Part shown: positions 19,007 to 27,325 of the stretch, piece by piece | Position numbering within the stretch: position 1 is the stretch's first letter | How the letters are laid out: the number at the start of each line of letters is the position of its first letter | Assembly: GCA_001003725.1 (NCBI GenBank) | Contig: LCPR01000005.1 | Span: 82,891-146,890, forward strand | Origin: Candidatus Saccharibacteria bacterium GW2011_GWC2_48_9 | Lineage (GTDB): Bacteria; Patescibacteriota; Saccharimonadia; Saccharimonadales; Saccharimonadaceae | DNA: 64,000 nucleotides | Reading direction: 5' to 3' | Program-made: the position numbers and the translations under genes | The notes under the pieces: model-generated | The model's input: only the letters and a program-made list of their open reading frames with translations | Told to the model about the DNA's origin: nothing | Databases searched by the model: none

Positions 19007-19418
19007 CGTTGTACTACTAGCATTTTTTGCAGCTATATTGATAGTAGCTGGTATAGTGCTTGTGATTATTGTCTATACGAAGGGCGGGTCTTCGCTCAAT
19101 CAAGAGAAGTATCGTACAAAGTGGCTACAAATCGAGCATTCACTCAAAAAAGATCAGCCAGCAAGCTATCATTTATCCGTACTTAATGCTGATAAGTTGC
19201 TAGACTATGCCATGAAAGAAGCAGGCTATAAAGGTAAAACGATGGGTGAACGACTCAAAGCTGCGTCGCCTCGACTTACCAATCGCAACGCAACATGGTC
19301 TGCGCATAAGCTGAGAAACCAGATTGCGCACGAACAAGACGTCTCGGTTAGTTATGACACCACAAGGCGTGCGCTCGCAAGTTTTAAACAAGCACTCAAA
19401 GACGTAGGAGCAATTTGA
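18996..19418 (+). CDS. Membrane-anchored HEPN-like protein within the gat operon
   Basis: 140 residues: one N-terminal membrane helix (about residues 6-28), then a helical cytoplasmic domain. Near the C-terminus is RNQIAH (Arg107, His112), which fits the R-x4-6-H motif of HEPN RNases and of DUF4145-like proteins. It starts inside the last codons of gatA and ends 1 base before gatB, so it is embedded in the amidotransferase operon. Either a tRNA-associated role or chance insertion is possible. The HEPN call rests on the motif and helical context only. Confidence 0.6.
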   Translation: MDNNVVLLAFFAAILIVAGIVLVIIVYTKGGSSLNQEKYRTKWLQIEHSLKKDQPASYHLSVLNADKLLDYAMKEAGYKGKTMGERLKAASPRLTNRNATWSAHKLRNQIAHEQDVSVSYDTTRRALASFKQALKDVGAI

Positions 19419-19419
19419 T

Positions 19420-20871
19420 ATGGTAAGCAAAGATATTTTAGATACATACGAAATGACGATTGGCATAGAGTGTCACGTACAACTTGCTACAAAAACTAAA
19501 TTATTTAGTCGTGCAAACAACGATGCACGCTCCGCGGAGCCGAATACTAACCTAGTGCCCATAGATTATGGGCTACCCGGCATGCTACCTGTGCTCAACT
19601 GGGAAGCTGTCCGTTTGGCGGTACGTGCCGGTAAAGCGCTCGGTAGTGAGGTTGCACTCGAAAGTCATTTTGACCGCAAACACTATTTCTATCCAGACTT
19701 ACCTAAGGGCTACCAAACTACACAGATGTATCGTCCTATTATCGGGTCTGGTAAGATTAGTGTTCCCGTAGAGGGCGGCGAAACTATTGATGTTCGTATA
19801 CATCATGCGCACATGGAAGAGGATGCCGGTAAACTGACGCACTACGACACCTACAGTTTAGTCGATCTTAACCGTGCGGGAACGCCACTTATAGAGATTG
19901 TGTCTGAGCCTGATATTCACTCTGCTGCAGCAGCTCGCGCGTACGCAACAGAACTGCATCTTTTAATGACATATGCCGAAGTCACGCGCGGCGACTTGTA
20001 TCACGGTAACATGCGCTTTGACGTGAATATTTCTGTGGCAAAAAAAGGCGCACCTCTTGGTACTCGAGCCGAAATTAAAAATTTGAATTCGTTTCGTAGT
20101 GTTGAGCGTGCTGCAGAGTACGAATTTACTCGCCAGGTCGAGCTCTTGGAGCAAGGCGATTCGATTGTACAGGAAACAAGGGGCTGGGATGATGAAAAGC
20201 AGCTTACTATCAGCCAGCGTAGCAAGGAAGATGCGCAAGATTATCGCTATATGCCCGATCCAGATATTCCTCCTATCGTTTTAACAAATGATGAGGTGGA
20301 GTCAATCCAAGCTGATATGCCAGCACTGCCTCAGGCGTATCGTGCCTCCTGGAAAGATCTCAAGATTGATTCATCGGTTGTGAATACACTACTCAGTGTG
20401 CGCCGTCATGCGGAGCTAGTACACGCGGTCCAGCTTCGGGCTGGCGACGAAGCCGCCGTACGCATTGCGAATTTGTTTGCGAGTGGACTCGGTAGCAATA
20501 CAGCAGGAGAGCAAGTAGCAGCAATGCACGAAGAGGTGTCGGCTGAAGAGTTGATTGTTTTGGCTGAGATGGTCCAAAAGTCTGAAGTATCTTCAAATGG
20601 CGCAAAAGAGATATTCAAGGCACTCTACCTAGGAGAGCATGACCCGCGTGCTATTGCTACGGCAAAAAGCTTGCTGCAGAACAGCGATACCGACGCTATC
20701 GCGGCGGTGGTCGACGAAGTACTGGCTGATCCCGCTTCTGCCAAGGTTGTTGCAGATATTCGAAGTGGCAACGACAAGGCTATCGGCTATTTAGTCGGGC
20801 AAGTGATGAAGAAGTCGGGTGGCCAGGCGAATCCCTCGCTTGCACAGCAATTGTTACGTGAGCGCCTATAG
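19420..20871 (+). CDS. gatB: Asp-tRNA(Asn)/Glu-tRNA(Gln) amidotransferase subunit B
   Basis: tRNA-binding and kinase subunit that activates the mischarged aminoacyl group. The 483 residues show the N-terminal IGIECHVQLATKTKLFS, YDLPKGYQ-type DLPKGYQTTQ, HMEEDAGK, GTPLIEIVSEPD and MRFDVNIS motifs, then a C-terminal YqeY-like tail domain (AKEIFKALY). AGGAG lies upstream of the ATG. Its TAG stop overlaps the GTG start of the next gene. Confidence 0.96.
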   Translation: MVSKDILDTYEMTIGIECHVQLATKTKLFSRANNDARSAEPNTNLVPIDYGLPGMLPVLNWEAVRLAVRAGKALGSEVALESHFDRKHYFYPDLPKGYQTTQMYRPIIGSGKISVPVEGGETIDVRIHHAHMEEDAGKLTHYDTYSLVDLNRAGTPLIEIVSEPDIHSAAAARAYATELHLLMTYAEVTRGDLYHGNMRFDVNISVAKKGAPLGTRAEIKNLNSFRSVERAAEYEFTRQVELLEQGDSIVQETRGWDDEKQLTISQRSKEDAQDYRYMPDPDIPPIVLTNDEVESIQADMPALPQAYRASWKDLKIDSSVVNTLLSVRRHAELVHAVQLRAGDEAAVRIANLFASGLGSNTAGEQVAAMHEEVSAEELIVLAEMVQKSEVSSNGAKEIFKALYLGEHDPRAIATAKSLLQNSDTDAIAAVVDEVLADPASAKVVADIRSGNDKAIGYLVGQVMKKSGGQANPSLAQQLLRERL

Positions 20872-21443
20872 TGGAGATTTTCGGCCGCAAGCCACTTATC
20901 GTGTACGTGAGTGGCGCGCCAGGCTCTGGCAAAACTACACTTGCTAGCAAAATAGCTACTGAGTTGTATCTTCCGCATATCTCCAGCGATTTAGTGCACG
21001 CAGGAGTGCGCTTAACAAAAGGTTCGCCAAACGACCGGCACGCATCGCTACATGATGTGTTTGTGCCCTTGCTGTTGCATATGGCGCGCGCCAACGTGAG
21101 CTTTGTAGTGGATCAAGTGTTACAACAGTCTTTTTCTGAGCGAGATATCATTGCTAAATTACGCGAGCATGCGCAGATCGTGAATGTTCATACTGTCTGC
21201 CATGAACCTATCGCTAGACATGCTGCAAGGGAACTCTCTCGCACAGACCGAGGTGTGTATATGAGTCCTATCGAAGTTGATTCAAGGGCGAATTATCACA
21301 AAAATAACCTTGGTGAGACGAGCCGACCACTTGAACTTACGCTGCCACAAATTATAATACAAACAGACGATGGCTATAATCCATCGTTTCCCGATATCAT
21401 AGCATTCATCGAACATCAGTATAGTAGAGAGGATATATCATGA
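20871..21443 (+). CDS. P-loop kinase-like ATPase (zeta/CPT-type), unknown substrate
   Basis: 190 residues beginning at a GTG that overlaps the gatB stop by one base. Walker A is GAPGSGKTTL near the N-terminus, followed by a substrate-like SSDLVHAG strand and FVVDQVL. The layout is that of small-molecule kinases such as zeta toxin, chloramphenicol phosphotransferase or shikimate kinase-like AAA_33 proteins. No antitoxin-like partner is adjacent: it sits between gatB and galU with overlaps on both sides, so a housekeeping kinase is more likely than a toxin. The substrate is not readable. Confidence 0.7.
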   Translation: MEIFGRKPLIVYVSGAPGSGKTTLASKIATELYLPHISSDLVHAGVRLTKGSPNDRHASLHDVFVPLLLHMARANVSFVVDQVLQQSFSERDIIAKLREHAQIVNVHTVCHEPIARHAARELSRTDRGVYMSPIEVDSRANYHKNNLGETSRPLELTLPQIIIQTDDGYNPSFPDIIAFIEHQYSREDIS

Positions 21444-22324
21444 AAAAACCAACCAAAGCAATTATTTGCGCGGCCGGACTAGGTACACGATTTTTGCCTC
21501 AGACGAAGGCGATGCCAAAAGAAATGCTACCAATTATCGATCGCCCGGTTATTCAATTAATCGTAGAAGAAGCCGTGTCGGCTGGCGTGACGGAAGTAAT
21601 TATTGTCACTGGTAGTACGAAACGTGCTATCGAGGACCACTTCGATCGTAGTGATGAGCTAGAGGCCGAGCTTCGCGAAAAAGGAAAACATGACAAAGCC
21701 GATCAGATTAAGGCAGTTGCAGAGCTCGCAAATTTTGTATATGTTCGACAGAAGGGCACTCCTAAGGGCAATGCACGACCCGTATTGAACGCACAGCATT
21801 TGATAGATGATGACGAGCCATTCTTCGTGTTCTTTGCAGATGATTTCTTCCGTAGTGAGGTTCCCCGCGCCAAGCAGCTACTCGATGTGTACGAGGCAAC
21901 GGGAAAGTCGGTCATATCCCTTATTGAAGTTGATAAAAAAGATGCCGACAAATATGGCATGGCAGCTATCAAAGAAGAGGCAGCGGGCGGAGCTTACCAG
22001 CTAACGCAGCTTATCGAAAAGCCTGGTGAAGCGGCGGCGCCCAGTAACCTAGCGTCTGTTGGTGGCTACTTGCTGACCCCAGACATTCTGCCTATTATCG
22101 CGGACGAGAAGGTGGACAAAAATGGGGAGATTACTCTCGCTGACAGCATCAATGAACTGGCACAAAGAGACGAAGTCTATGGTCGCATTATAGACGGCGT
22201 GTGGCACGACACTGGCAATCAGCTCAAGTATATCAAGGCAGTAGTTGATCTTGCACTTGAGAGTGATGAGTACGGTGCTGAGCTTCGGACATATCTGCGC
22301 GGCCGTATCGACACTGACGCGTGA
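21440..22324 (+). CDS. galU: UTP-glucose-1-phosphate uridylyltransferase
   Basis: Makes UDP-glucose for cell-surface glycans. 294 residues with the nucleotidyltransferase signature AAGLGTRFLPQTKAMPKEML near the N-terminus, IIVTGSTKRAIEDHFD, RQKGTPKGNARPVL, FFADDFFRSEVP (metal Asp), and EKPGEAAAPSNLASVGGYLL. ATGA overlap with the upstream kinase implies coupled translation. The phosphohexomutase at 50066 could supply its glucose-1-phosphate. Confidence 0.94.
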   Translation: MKKPTKAIICAAGLGTRFLPQTKAMPKEMLPIIDRPVIQLIVEEAVSAGVTEVIIVTGSTKRAIEDHFDRSDELEAELREKGKHDKADQIKAVAELANFVYVRQKGTPKGNARPVLNAQHLIDDDEPFFVFFADDFFRSEVPRAKQLLDVYEATGKSVISLIEVDKKDADKYGMAAIKEEAAGGAYQLTQLIEKPGEAAAPSNLASVGGYLLTPDILPIIADEKVDKNGEITLADSINELAQRDEVYGRIIDGVWHDTGNQLKYIKAVVDLALESDEYGAELRTYLRGRIDTDA

Positions 22325-22330
22325 TATACT
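22322..22330 (+). promoter_or_regulatory. Extended -10 overlapping the galU stop
   Basis: TGa-TATACT; the TG of the extended element is part of galU's TGA stop codon. It predicts a leader of about 25 bases that carries an AAAGGA site for the small membrane protein. Confidence 0.55.
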
Positions 22331-22362
22331 AATAAGACATAAGTATAGCGGAAAGGACAAGT

Positions 22363-22605
22363 ATGGATGGAGCTTCGGGCGTACTGGTAATAATACTCGG
22401 TGTGACACTCGCAATCTTTTTGGTGCTGGCAGTGGTGCTCATGATACTACTGATTCGTGTGACGCAACAGATAAAAAGTATCACAGATACGGCTGAACGA
22501 ACTGTGACGAAGATGGAGAGTGCAGCGGGTAATGTATCTAAATTTACCAACCCACTCACGGTAGTGAGTATACTGAGGAAAACGTTGTTTCGTAAAAAAC
22601 GATAA
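22363..22605 (+). CDS. Small single-pass membrane protein
   Basis: 80 residues: a long N-terminal hydrophobic segment (about residues 7-31), then a polar helix with heptad-like spacing (IKSITDTAERTVTKMESAAGN) and a very basic end (RKTLFRKKR). It resembles DUF948-type partners that commonly precede YtxH genes, but the match is only in layout. AAAGGA lies 6 bases before the ATG. It is followed 10 bases later by the YtxH gene, so the two probably act together. Confidence 0.7.
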   Translation: MDGASGVLVIILGVTLAIFLVLAVVLMILLIRVTQQIKSITDTAERTVTKMESAAGNVSKFTNPLTVVSILRKTLFRKKR

Positions 22606-22615
22606 GGAGAATTAT

Positions 22616-22900
22616 ATGTCAAAAGGAAGTAAAGTAGCATTAGGCGCAGTAATCGGTGCTGTTTCGGGTATCGTAGCAGGAATCTTGACCGCTCCAAAGA
22701 GTGGTAAAGAAACAAGAGAAGATATTAAGAGAAAAGCTGAAGAGCTGAAAGATCAGGCACTTGATACTGCTGATGATGTGCGTGCAAGTGCAGAAGCAAA
22801 AGCACGTGAATTCGACGCAAAGGCAAAAGAGTTGCGCGATGCGGCCGAGAAAAAAGCTCGTTCATTGCACGATGAAGTCAAGAAAGAAGCTAACCGCTAA
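22616..22900 (+). CDS. YtxH-domain protein
   Basis: 94 residues. The N-terminal glycine-rich membrane segment ends in the YtxH signature ILTAPKSGKETREDI. A long charged, Ala-rich helix follows (residues about 40-94) with repeating K-A-x-E and A-K-A-R-E patterns, like LEA or coiled-coil stress proteins. YtxH proteins are general-stress-associated envelope proteins in Bacillus; the function is undefined. AAGGAGA lies 6 bases before the ATG, and a terminator follows the gene. Confidence 0.82.
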   Translation: MSKGSKVALGAVIGAVSGIVAGILTAPKSGKETREDIKRKAEELKDQALDTADDVRASAEAKAREFDAKAKELRDAAEKKARSLHDEVKKEANR

Positions 22901-22929
22901 TATTGCTTGTCGATATGTACAATAACTAC

Positions 22930-22958
22930 AACAGTCCCGTTCGCTTGGGGCTGTTTTG
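22930..22958 (+). terminator. Terminator after the YtxH gene
   Basis: A 9-pair hairpin with one U-G pair (arms 22930-22938 and 22947-22955, 8-base loop) is followed by TT then G. It lies only 4 bases upstream of the dnaE extended -10. Confidence 0.75.
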
Positions 22959-22961
22959 CTA

Positions 22962-22970
22962 TGCTACAAT
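22962..22970 (+). promoter_or_regulatory. dnaE promoter (leaderless type)
   Basis: TGc-TACAAT ends 9 bases before the ATG at 22980, with only AGAAGG (weak) between, directly after the upstream terminator. Confidence 0.6.
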
Positions 22971-22979
22971 AGAAGGTAC

Positions 22980-25900
22980 ATGGGAGCGGTAGAAGAGAGC
23001 ACATTAACCTCTGTTAAGGGCGCATTGGCACCTTCTGATTACGTGCACTTGCACAATCACACTCACCACAGTCTTTTAGACGGCTTGACGAAGATTCCTG
23101 CGCTTGTAGACCGAGTAAAAGATCTCGGCATGGAAGCGATTGCCATAACGGATCACGGAACCATGAGCGGAGCAATTGAGTTTTATAAAGCGGCAACTGC
23201 TGGTGAGATAAAGCCTATCATAGGTATGGAAGCATACGTCGCCGCGCGTAGCAGACACGACAGGGATCCGCAGAAAGATAAAGCCCGCTACCACTTGATC
23301 ATACTTGCTATGAACAATACTGGCTACCAAAACCTCATGAAGCTATCTACTCAGGCAAACCTTGAAGGTATGTACTATAAGCCACGTATCGATCACGAAC
23401 TTCTTGAGCAGTACAACGAGGGGTTGATTATTTTAAGTGCCTGTGCGAGCGGTGAAGTGGGTGAACAGCTCCGCTTTGATAATTACGAAGAGGCAAAGCG
23501 CATTGCTTCGTGGTATAAGTCTGTGTTTGGCGATAGGTATTATCTTGAGATGCAAGACCATGGTCACCCAGAGTGTCCGAGCAAGTGGGATGTGCAAGTG
23601 GGTATTAATGCACACTTAGAGAAATTATCTCAAGAGCTCGACATACCCTGTGTTGTTACAAGTGATGGGCACTATTTGGATCATAGCGACCAAGAAGCAC
23701 ACGAAATACTTCTTTGTGTTGGTACGGGCTCGTATCTTTCGGACGAAAAGCGAATGAGTCTAAAAGATTTCGAGTTGCATGTAACGGACCCTGCGGAAAT
23801 TATTGAGCGTTGGAGCCGGACAAATCCAGAAGCTGTCATAAACACGCGGCGCATCGCCGATAGGTGTAATGTGGAAATCGAGCTAGGAAAGATCTTGATT
23901 CCAAAATTTCCTACTCCCAATGGTCAGACCGAAAAAGAGTACCTCGACCAACTTGTGTATCGCGGCATGGCCATGCGATACGCCGAAAAGTCATCTGGAG
24001 AGGCCATTGCGTTAAAAAATGACGATATCAGAACATTGCTTAGTGACGCACAAAAAGAACGGCTCGATATGGAATTTGGTGTGCTCGACAAAATGGGCTA
24101 CAACGGCTACTTCCTGATCGTGCAGGACTTCATCAATTGGGGTAAAGATCAGGGTATCATTTTTGGCCCGGGTCGCGGTTCGGCCGCTGGTTCTATCATC
24201 GCCTACGCACTTAATATTACCGATTTGGATCCGTTAAAGTACGACCTACTATTCGAGCGTTTTCTTAACCCAGACCGCGTCTCTATGCCCGATATCGATA
24301 TCGATATCCAGGATACCCGCCGAGGAGAGGTGATCCAATACTGCGCCGACAAATACGGCCACGACCGAGTAACAAATATTGGTACATTTGGTACTATGGC
24401 TGCACGTGCTGCAGTGCGAGACGTAGCGCGCGTCTTACAGGTGCCATATGGTGACAGTGATCGTCTTGCTAAATTAATCCCGCCACCTGCACAAGGACGC
24501 CACATCCCTCTTGCGGTGAGTGTCAAAGAAGATGCTGACTTAAAGAAAGAGTACGAATCGAACCCGACTGCCAAGCGGGTGTTCGATTTCGCGATACGAC
24601 TTGAAGGTACTATGCGTTCACACGGAGTGCATGCGGCCGGTGTAGTAATCGCTCCCGAGGCGGTGGTCAACTATGTACCGCTTGAAATGGCACAAAAAGG
24701 CGTTGTGGCTACCCAGTTTCCGATGGGGCCTGTCGAAGAACTCGGCTTGCTCAAGATGGACTTTTTGGGCCTGTCGAACTTAACGATCATCAACAATGCG
24801 CTGCGTATTATTCGAAAAGTATATGAAACAGAAATCAATCTTTCGACTATTCCACTCGATGACAAGAAGACGTATGAGCTGTTTCAGCGCGGAGACACGA
24901 CAGGAGTGTTCCAGCTGGAGTCTGCGGGCATGAAGCGGTATCTGCGGGAGTTAAAGCCTACTGTCTTCGACGATATTATTGCGATGGTGGCGTTGTATCG
25001 ACCGGGGCCGATGCAGTTTATTGATAGCTTTATTAAGCGAAAACACGGCCAAGAAGAGATTACCTATTTGCATAGTGGCATGGAAAATTCGCTTAAAAAC
25101 ACCTATGGTATTTTGGTCTATCAAGAGCAGTTCATGCAGATATCGAAGGAATGGTGCGGGTTTACTGGTGGGCAGGCAGACACACTACGAAAAGCCGTGG
25201 GTAAGAAAAAGATCGATCTGATGCGCAAAGTAAAAGTTGAATTCGTCGACGGTGCTGTCAAACATGGTGGTGCAACTAAAGACGTTGCCGAGACATTCTG
25301 GGATCAGCTCGAAGAGTTTGCCAACTACTGTTTTAACAAATCACACGCCGCCTGCTACGGGTTGATATCGTATTGGACTGCATATCTCAAAGCTCACTAT
25401 CCAGATGCGTTTATGGCGGCTCTTATGACAAGCGACCAAGATGACACCGAACGACTTGCGATTGAAATGAACGAATGTAAACATATGGGAATAGAAGTGT
25501 TAAACCCCAATGTTAATGAATCGTTCGTGGAGTTCGCCGTGGTGCCAGGTAAAAAACAAATTCGTTTCGGTATGGCTGCTGTGAAAGGTGTTGGTGTCGG
25601 CGCGGTAGAAGAAATTCTGCGCGCTCGTGACATAGATAGGTTTGTGAGTATCGAGGACTTCGCGAAACGCGTGAGCACCAGTAAGTTTAACCGAAAAGCT
25701 TGGGAGTCGCTTATAAAAGCAGGCGGGTTCGATGAATTTAATGATCGCTCAGATCTACTCTACAATCTCGAGACCATACAGGCTTTCGCCAGTAAGGTAC
25801 AGAAAGAGGCAGCGAGCGGCCAGACTGATCTATTTGGCTTGATGGGTGATTCTGCGGCAAGTATACAGCCGACAGTCACGCTCCAGCAAGCTCCGCAGCG

Positions 25901-26699
25901 ACATACCGACAAAGAGCGTCTTATGTGGGAGCGTGAGTTGCTCGGCTTATATATCTCAGCGCATCCGCTCGACCCATATGCCACGTATCTAGAGGAGCAA
26001 ACTCAGCCGCTCACGCAGCTCGTGCCAGAGTACGACAGTCGCCGTATGACAGTTGGCGGTATCGTGAGTACAGTGCGGACTATCGTCACGAAGAGCGGCA
26101 CAAAGATGGCGTTTGTTGGTCTCGAGGACAAGTTCGGTGAAGGTGAGGTGATTATTTTTCCTAACCTCTACGAGCTTGTTGGTGCAAAGCTAGTGCAAGA
26201 TGCTGTGGTCAGAATATCTGGTAAAAATTCGGCACGAGACCGCGATGGCAATCTGGGCAATGAAAGTAAGATGATAGCTGATGAAATCGTAGTGCTGTCT
26301 GACAAAGACGCACAGGAGTATCAAACGACAGGTCGTAAGATGGATGGGCCAAAGATGAGTTCGCAGGTGAAAAAGGAGCGACGCACTGCATATAAGAACG
26401 GAGGGGTATTACCGAAAAAACAACCAGCTGCCGAGGCTGAAAAGCCTATTACGCCAATTCCCGTTGCCGCGCTACCTACGCGAAAGCTCTACGTTAACAT
26501 TAAGAATCCCGAAGACCACGAGGCTCTCATGAACCTTAAGTCGATTTGCAAAGAGTTCCCTGGTGTGACTGAGGTGGTATTAGTGCTTGGTGTAGAGAAG
26601 AAATCGGCCATACGGCTACCGTTCAAGATAGATGAGCATGGAGCCGTGATGGGGCGACTAGTGAAATCACTCGGTGAAGATGCTGTGGTGCTAAAGTAG
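22980..26699 (+). CDS. dnaE: DNA polymerase III alpha subunit
   Basis: Replicative polymerase, 1239 residues, typical DnaE length. N-terminal PHP domain (HLHNHTHHSLLDG, AITDHGTMSGAIEFY) with its metal-binding His/Asp set mostly intact, so it may keep proofreading or phosphatase chemistry. The family-C palm motif is PDIDIDIQDTRRGE, preceded by GPGRGSAAGSIIAYAL. The finger region (RSHGVHAAGVVIAP), tandem HhH and the OB fold (TVGGIVSTVRTIVTK) follow. It is a stand-alone gene with its own promoter. ATG 22980 was preferred to an in-frame TTG at 22956, which lies upstream of the -10. Confidence 0.97.
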   Translation: MGAVEESTLTSVKGALAPSDYVHLHNHTHHSLLDGLTKIPALVDRVKDLGMEAIAITDHGTMSGAIEFYKAATAGEIKPIIGMEAYVAARSRHDRDPQKDKARYHLIILAMNNTGYQNLMKLSTQANLEGMYYKPRIDHELLEQYNEGLIILSACASGEVGEQLRFDNYEEAKRIASWYKSVFGDRYYLEMQDHGHPECPSKWDVQVGINAHLEKLSQELDIPCVVTSDGHYLDHSDQEAHEILLCVGTGSYLSDEKRMSLKDFELHVTDPAEIIERWSRTNPEAVINTRRIADRCNVEIELGKILIPKFPTPNGQTEKEYLDQLVYRGMAMRYAEKSSGEAIALKNDDIRTLLSDAQKERLDMEFGVLDKMGYNGYFLIVQDFINWGKDQGIIFGPGRGSAAGSIIAYALNITDLDPLKYDLLFERFLNPDRVSMPDIDIDIQDTRRGEVIQYCADKYGHDRVTNIGTFGTMAARAAVRDVARVLQVPYGDSDRLAKLIPPPAQGRHIPLAVSVKEDADLKKEYESNPTAKRVFDFAIRLEGTMRSHGVHAAGVVIAPEAVVNYVPLEMAQKGVVATQFPMGPVEELGLLKMDFLGLSNLTIINNALRIIRKVYETEINLSTIPLDDKKTYELFQRGDTTGVFQLESAGMKRYLRELKPTVFDDIIAMVALYRPGPMQFIDSFIKRKHGQEEITYLHSGMENSLKNTYGILVYQEQFMQISKEWCGFTGGQADTLRKAVGKKKIDLMRKVKVEFVDGAVKHGGATKDVAETFWDQLEEFANYCFNKSHAACYGLISYWTAYLKAHYPDAFMAALMTSDQDDTERLAIEMNECKHMGIEVLNPNVNESFVEFAVVPGKKQIRFGMAAVKGVGVGAVEEILRARDIDRFVSIEDFAKRVSTSKFNRKAWESLIKAGGFDEFNDRSDLLYNLETIQAFASKVQKEAASGQTDLFGLMGDSAASIQPTVTLQQAPQRHTDKERLMWERELLGLYISAHPLDPYATYLEEQTQPLTQLVPEYDSRRMTVGGIVSTVRTIVTKSGTKMAFVGLEDKFGEGEVIIFPNLYELVGAKLVQDAVVRISGKNSARDRDGNLGNESKMIADEIVVLSDKDAQEYQTTGRKMDGPKMSSQVKKERRTAYKNGGVLPKKQPAAEAEKPITPIPVAALPTRKLYVNIKNPEDHEALMNLKSICKEFPGVTEVVLVLGVEKKSAIRLPFKIDEHGAVMGRLVKSLGEDAVVLK

Positions 26700-26708
26700 T
26701 TAGCTCTA

Positions 26709-27203
26709 CTAGTGGCATGCGAGGTAATACAGTGCGATTCCCGCTGCCACACTGACGTTGAACGATTCTTTTTGACCCTCCATGGGAATCTCGATGAGCG
26801 TATCACACTGATCACGGTATTCTGGGTAGATGCCGTCGATTTCGTTTCCAAGAAATAATGCAACTTTTTCTGTTGGCCGATAGTCTGGTAGTAGTATTGA
26901 TCGCTCATCTTGCTCTAAGCCGACGATCGCATATCCGTCTGCCTGAAGTTGTGCGATTGGTGGTAATGCATACTGCTCGAACGGAACGGTCATCTCAGCT
27001 CCGAGAGCCGTTTTGTGAATTTGGCGTGTTATCTTATCGGCAAAGTGCGGTAATCTCGTGTCATCTTCAAGTGTTGGATATGGAGTGTAACCGCTAAATA
27101 TTAGCTTTTCAACGCCGAATCCATCGCAGGTACGTAAAAAAGCCCCTACGTTATGGGTAGAGCGGATGTTGTGGGCGATGAGGATAATTTTTCTTTTTGT
27201 CAT
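26709..27203 (-). CDS. SpoU/TrmH-family RNA 2'-O-methyltransferase
   Basis: 164-residue single-domain SPOUT protein. Motif 1 is NIRSTHNVGAFLRTCDGFG, motif 2 VALFLGNEIDG, and motif 3 IEIPMEGQKESFNVSVAAGI, which together form the trefoil-knot SAM site. Such proteins methylate ribose 2'-OH in tRNA or rRNA; the target is not readable. The lack of an extra RNA-binding domain resembles TrmL/YibK-size proteins. It converges on dnaE with a 9-base gap. A TACTAT ends 9 bases upstream of the ATG. A second SpoU-family gene is at 58698-59300. Confidence 0.88.
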   Translation of the reverse strand: MTKRKIILIAHNIRSTHNVGAFLRTCDGFGVEKLIFSGYTPYPTLEDDTRLPHFADKITRQIHKTALGAEMTVPFEQYALPPIAQLQADGYAIVGLEQDERSILLPDYRPTEKVALFLGNEIDGIYPEYRDQCDTLIEIPMEGQKESFNVSVAAGIALYYLACH

Positions 27204-27309
27204 AGTGTATATATAGTATGTGCCGTGCCAGTCTTTCCATCATAAAATGTTACGGCTATAAAAGCTAGTAATTCACGCAAAAGGTCATTGTTTAGCGTAA
27301 GCGTTTATA

Positions 27310-27318
27310 TGCTATAGT
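27310..27318 (+). promoter_or_regulatory. Promoter of the PilB/GspE ATPase gene (leaderless type)
   Basis: TGc-TATAGT ends 7 bases before the ATG at 27326, with no Shine-Dalgarno. Confidence 0.6.
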
Positions 27319-27325
27319 AATAGCA

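Noticed and set aside
20871-21443. Zeta-type toxin of a toxin-antitoxin pair
   Set aside because: No small antitoxin is adjacent; the gene is embedded between gatB and galU by overlaps on both sides, which looks like housekeeping.
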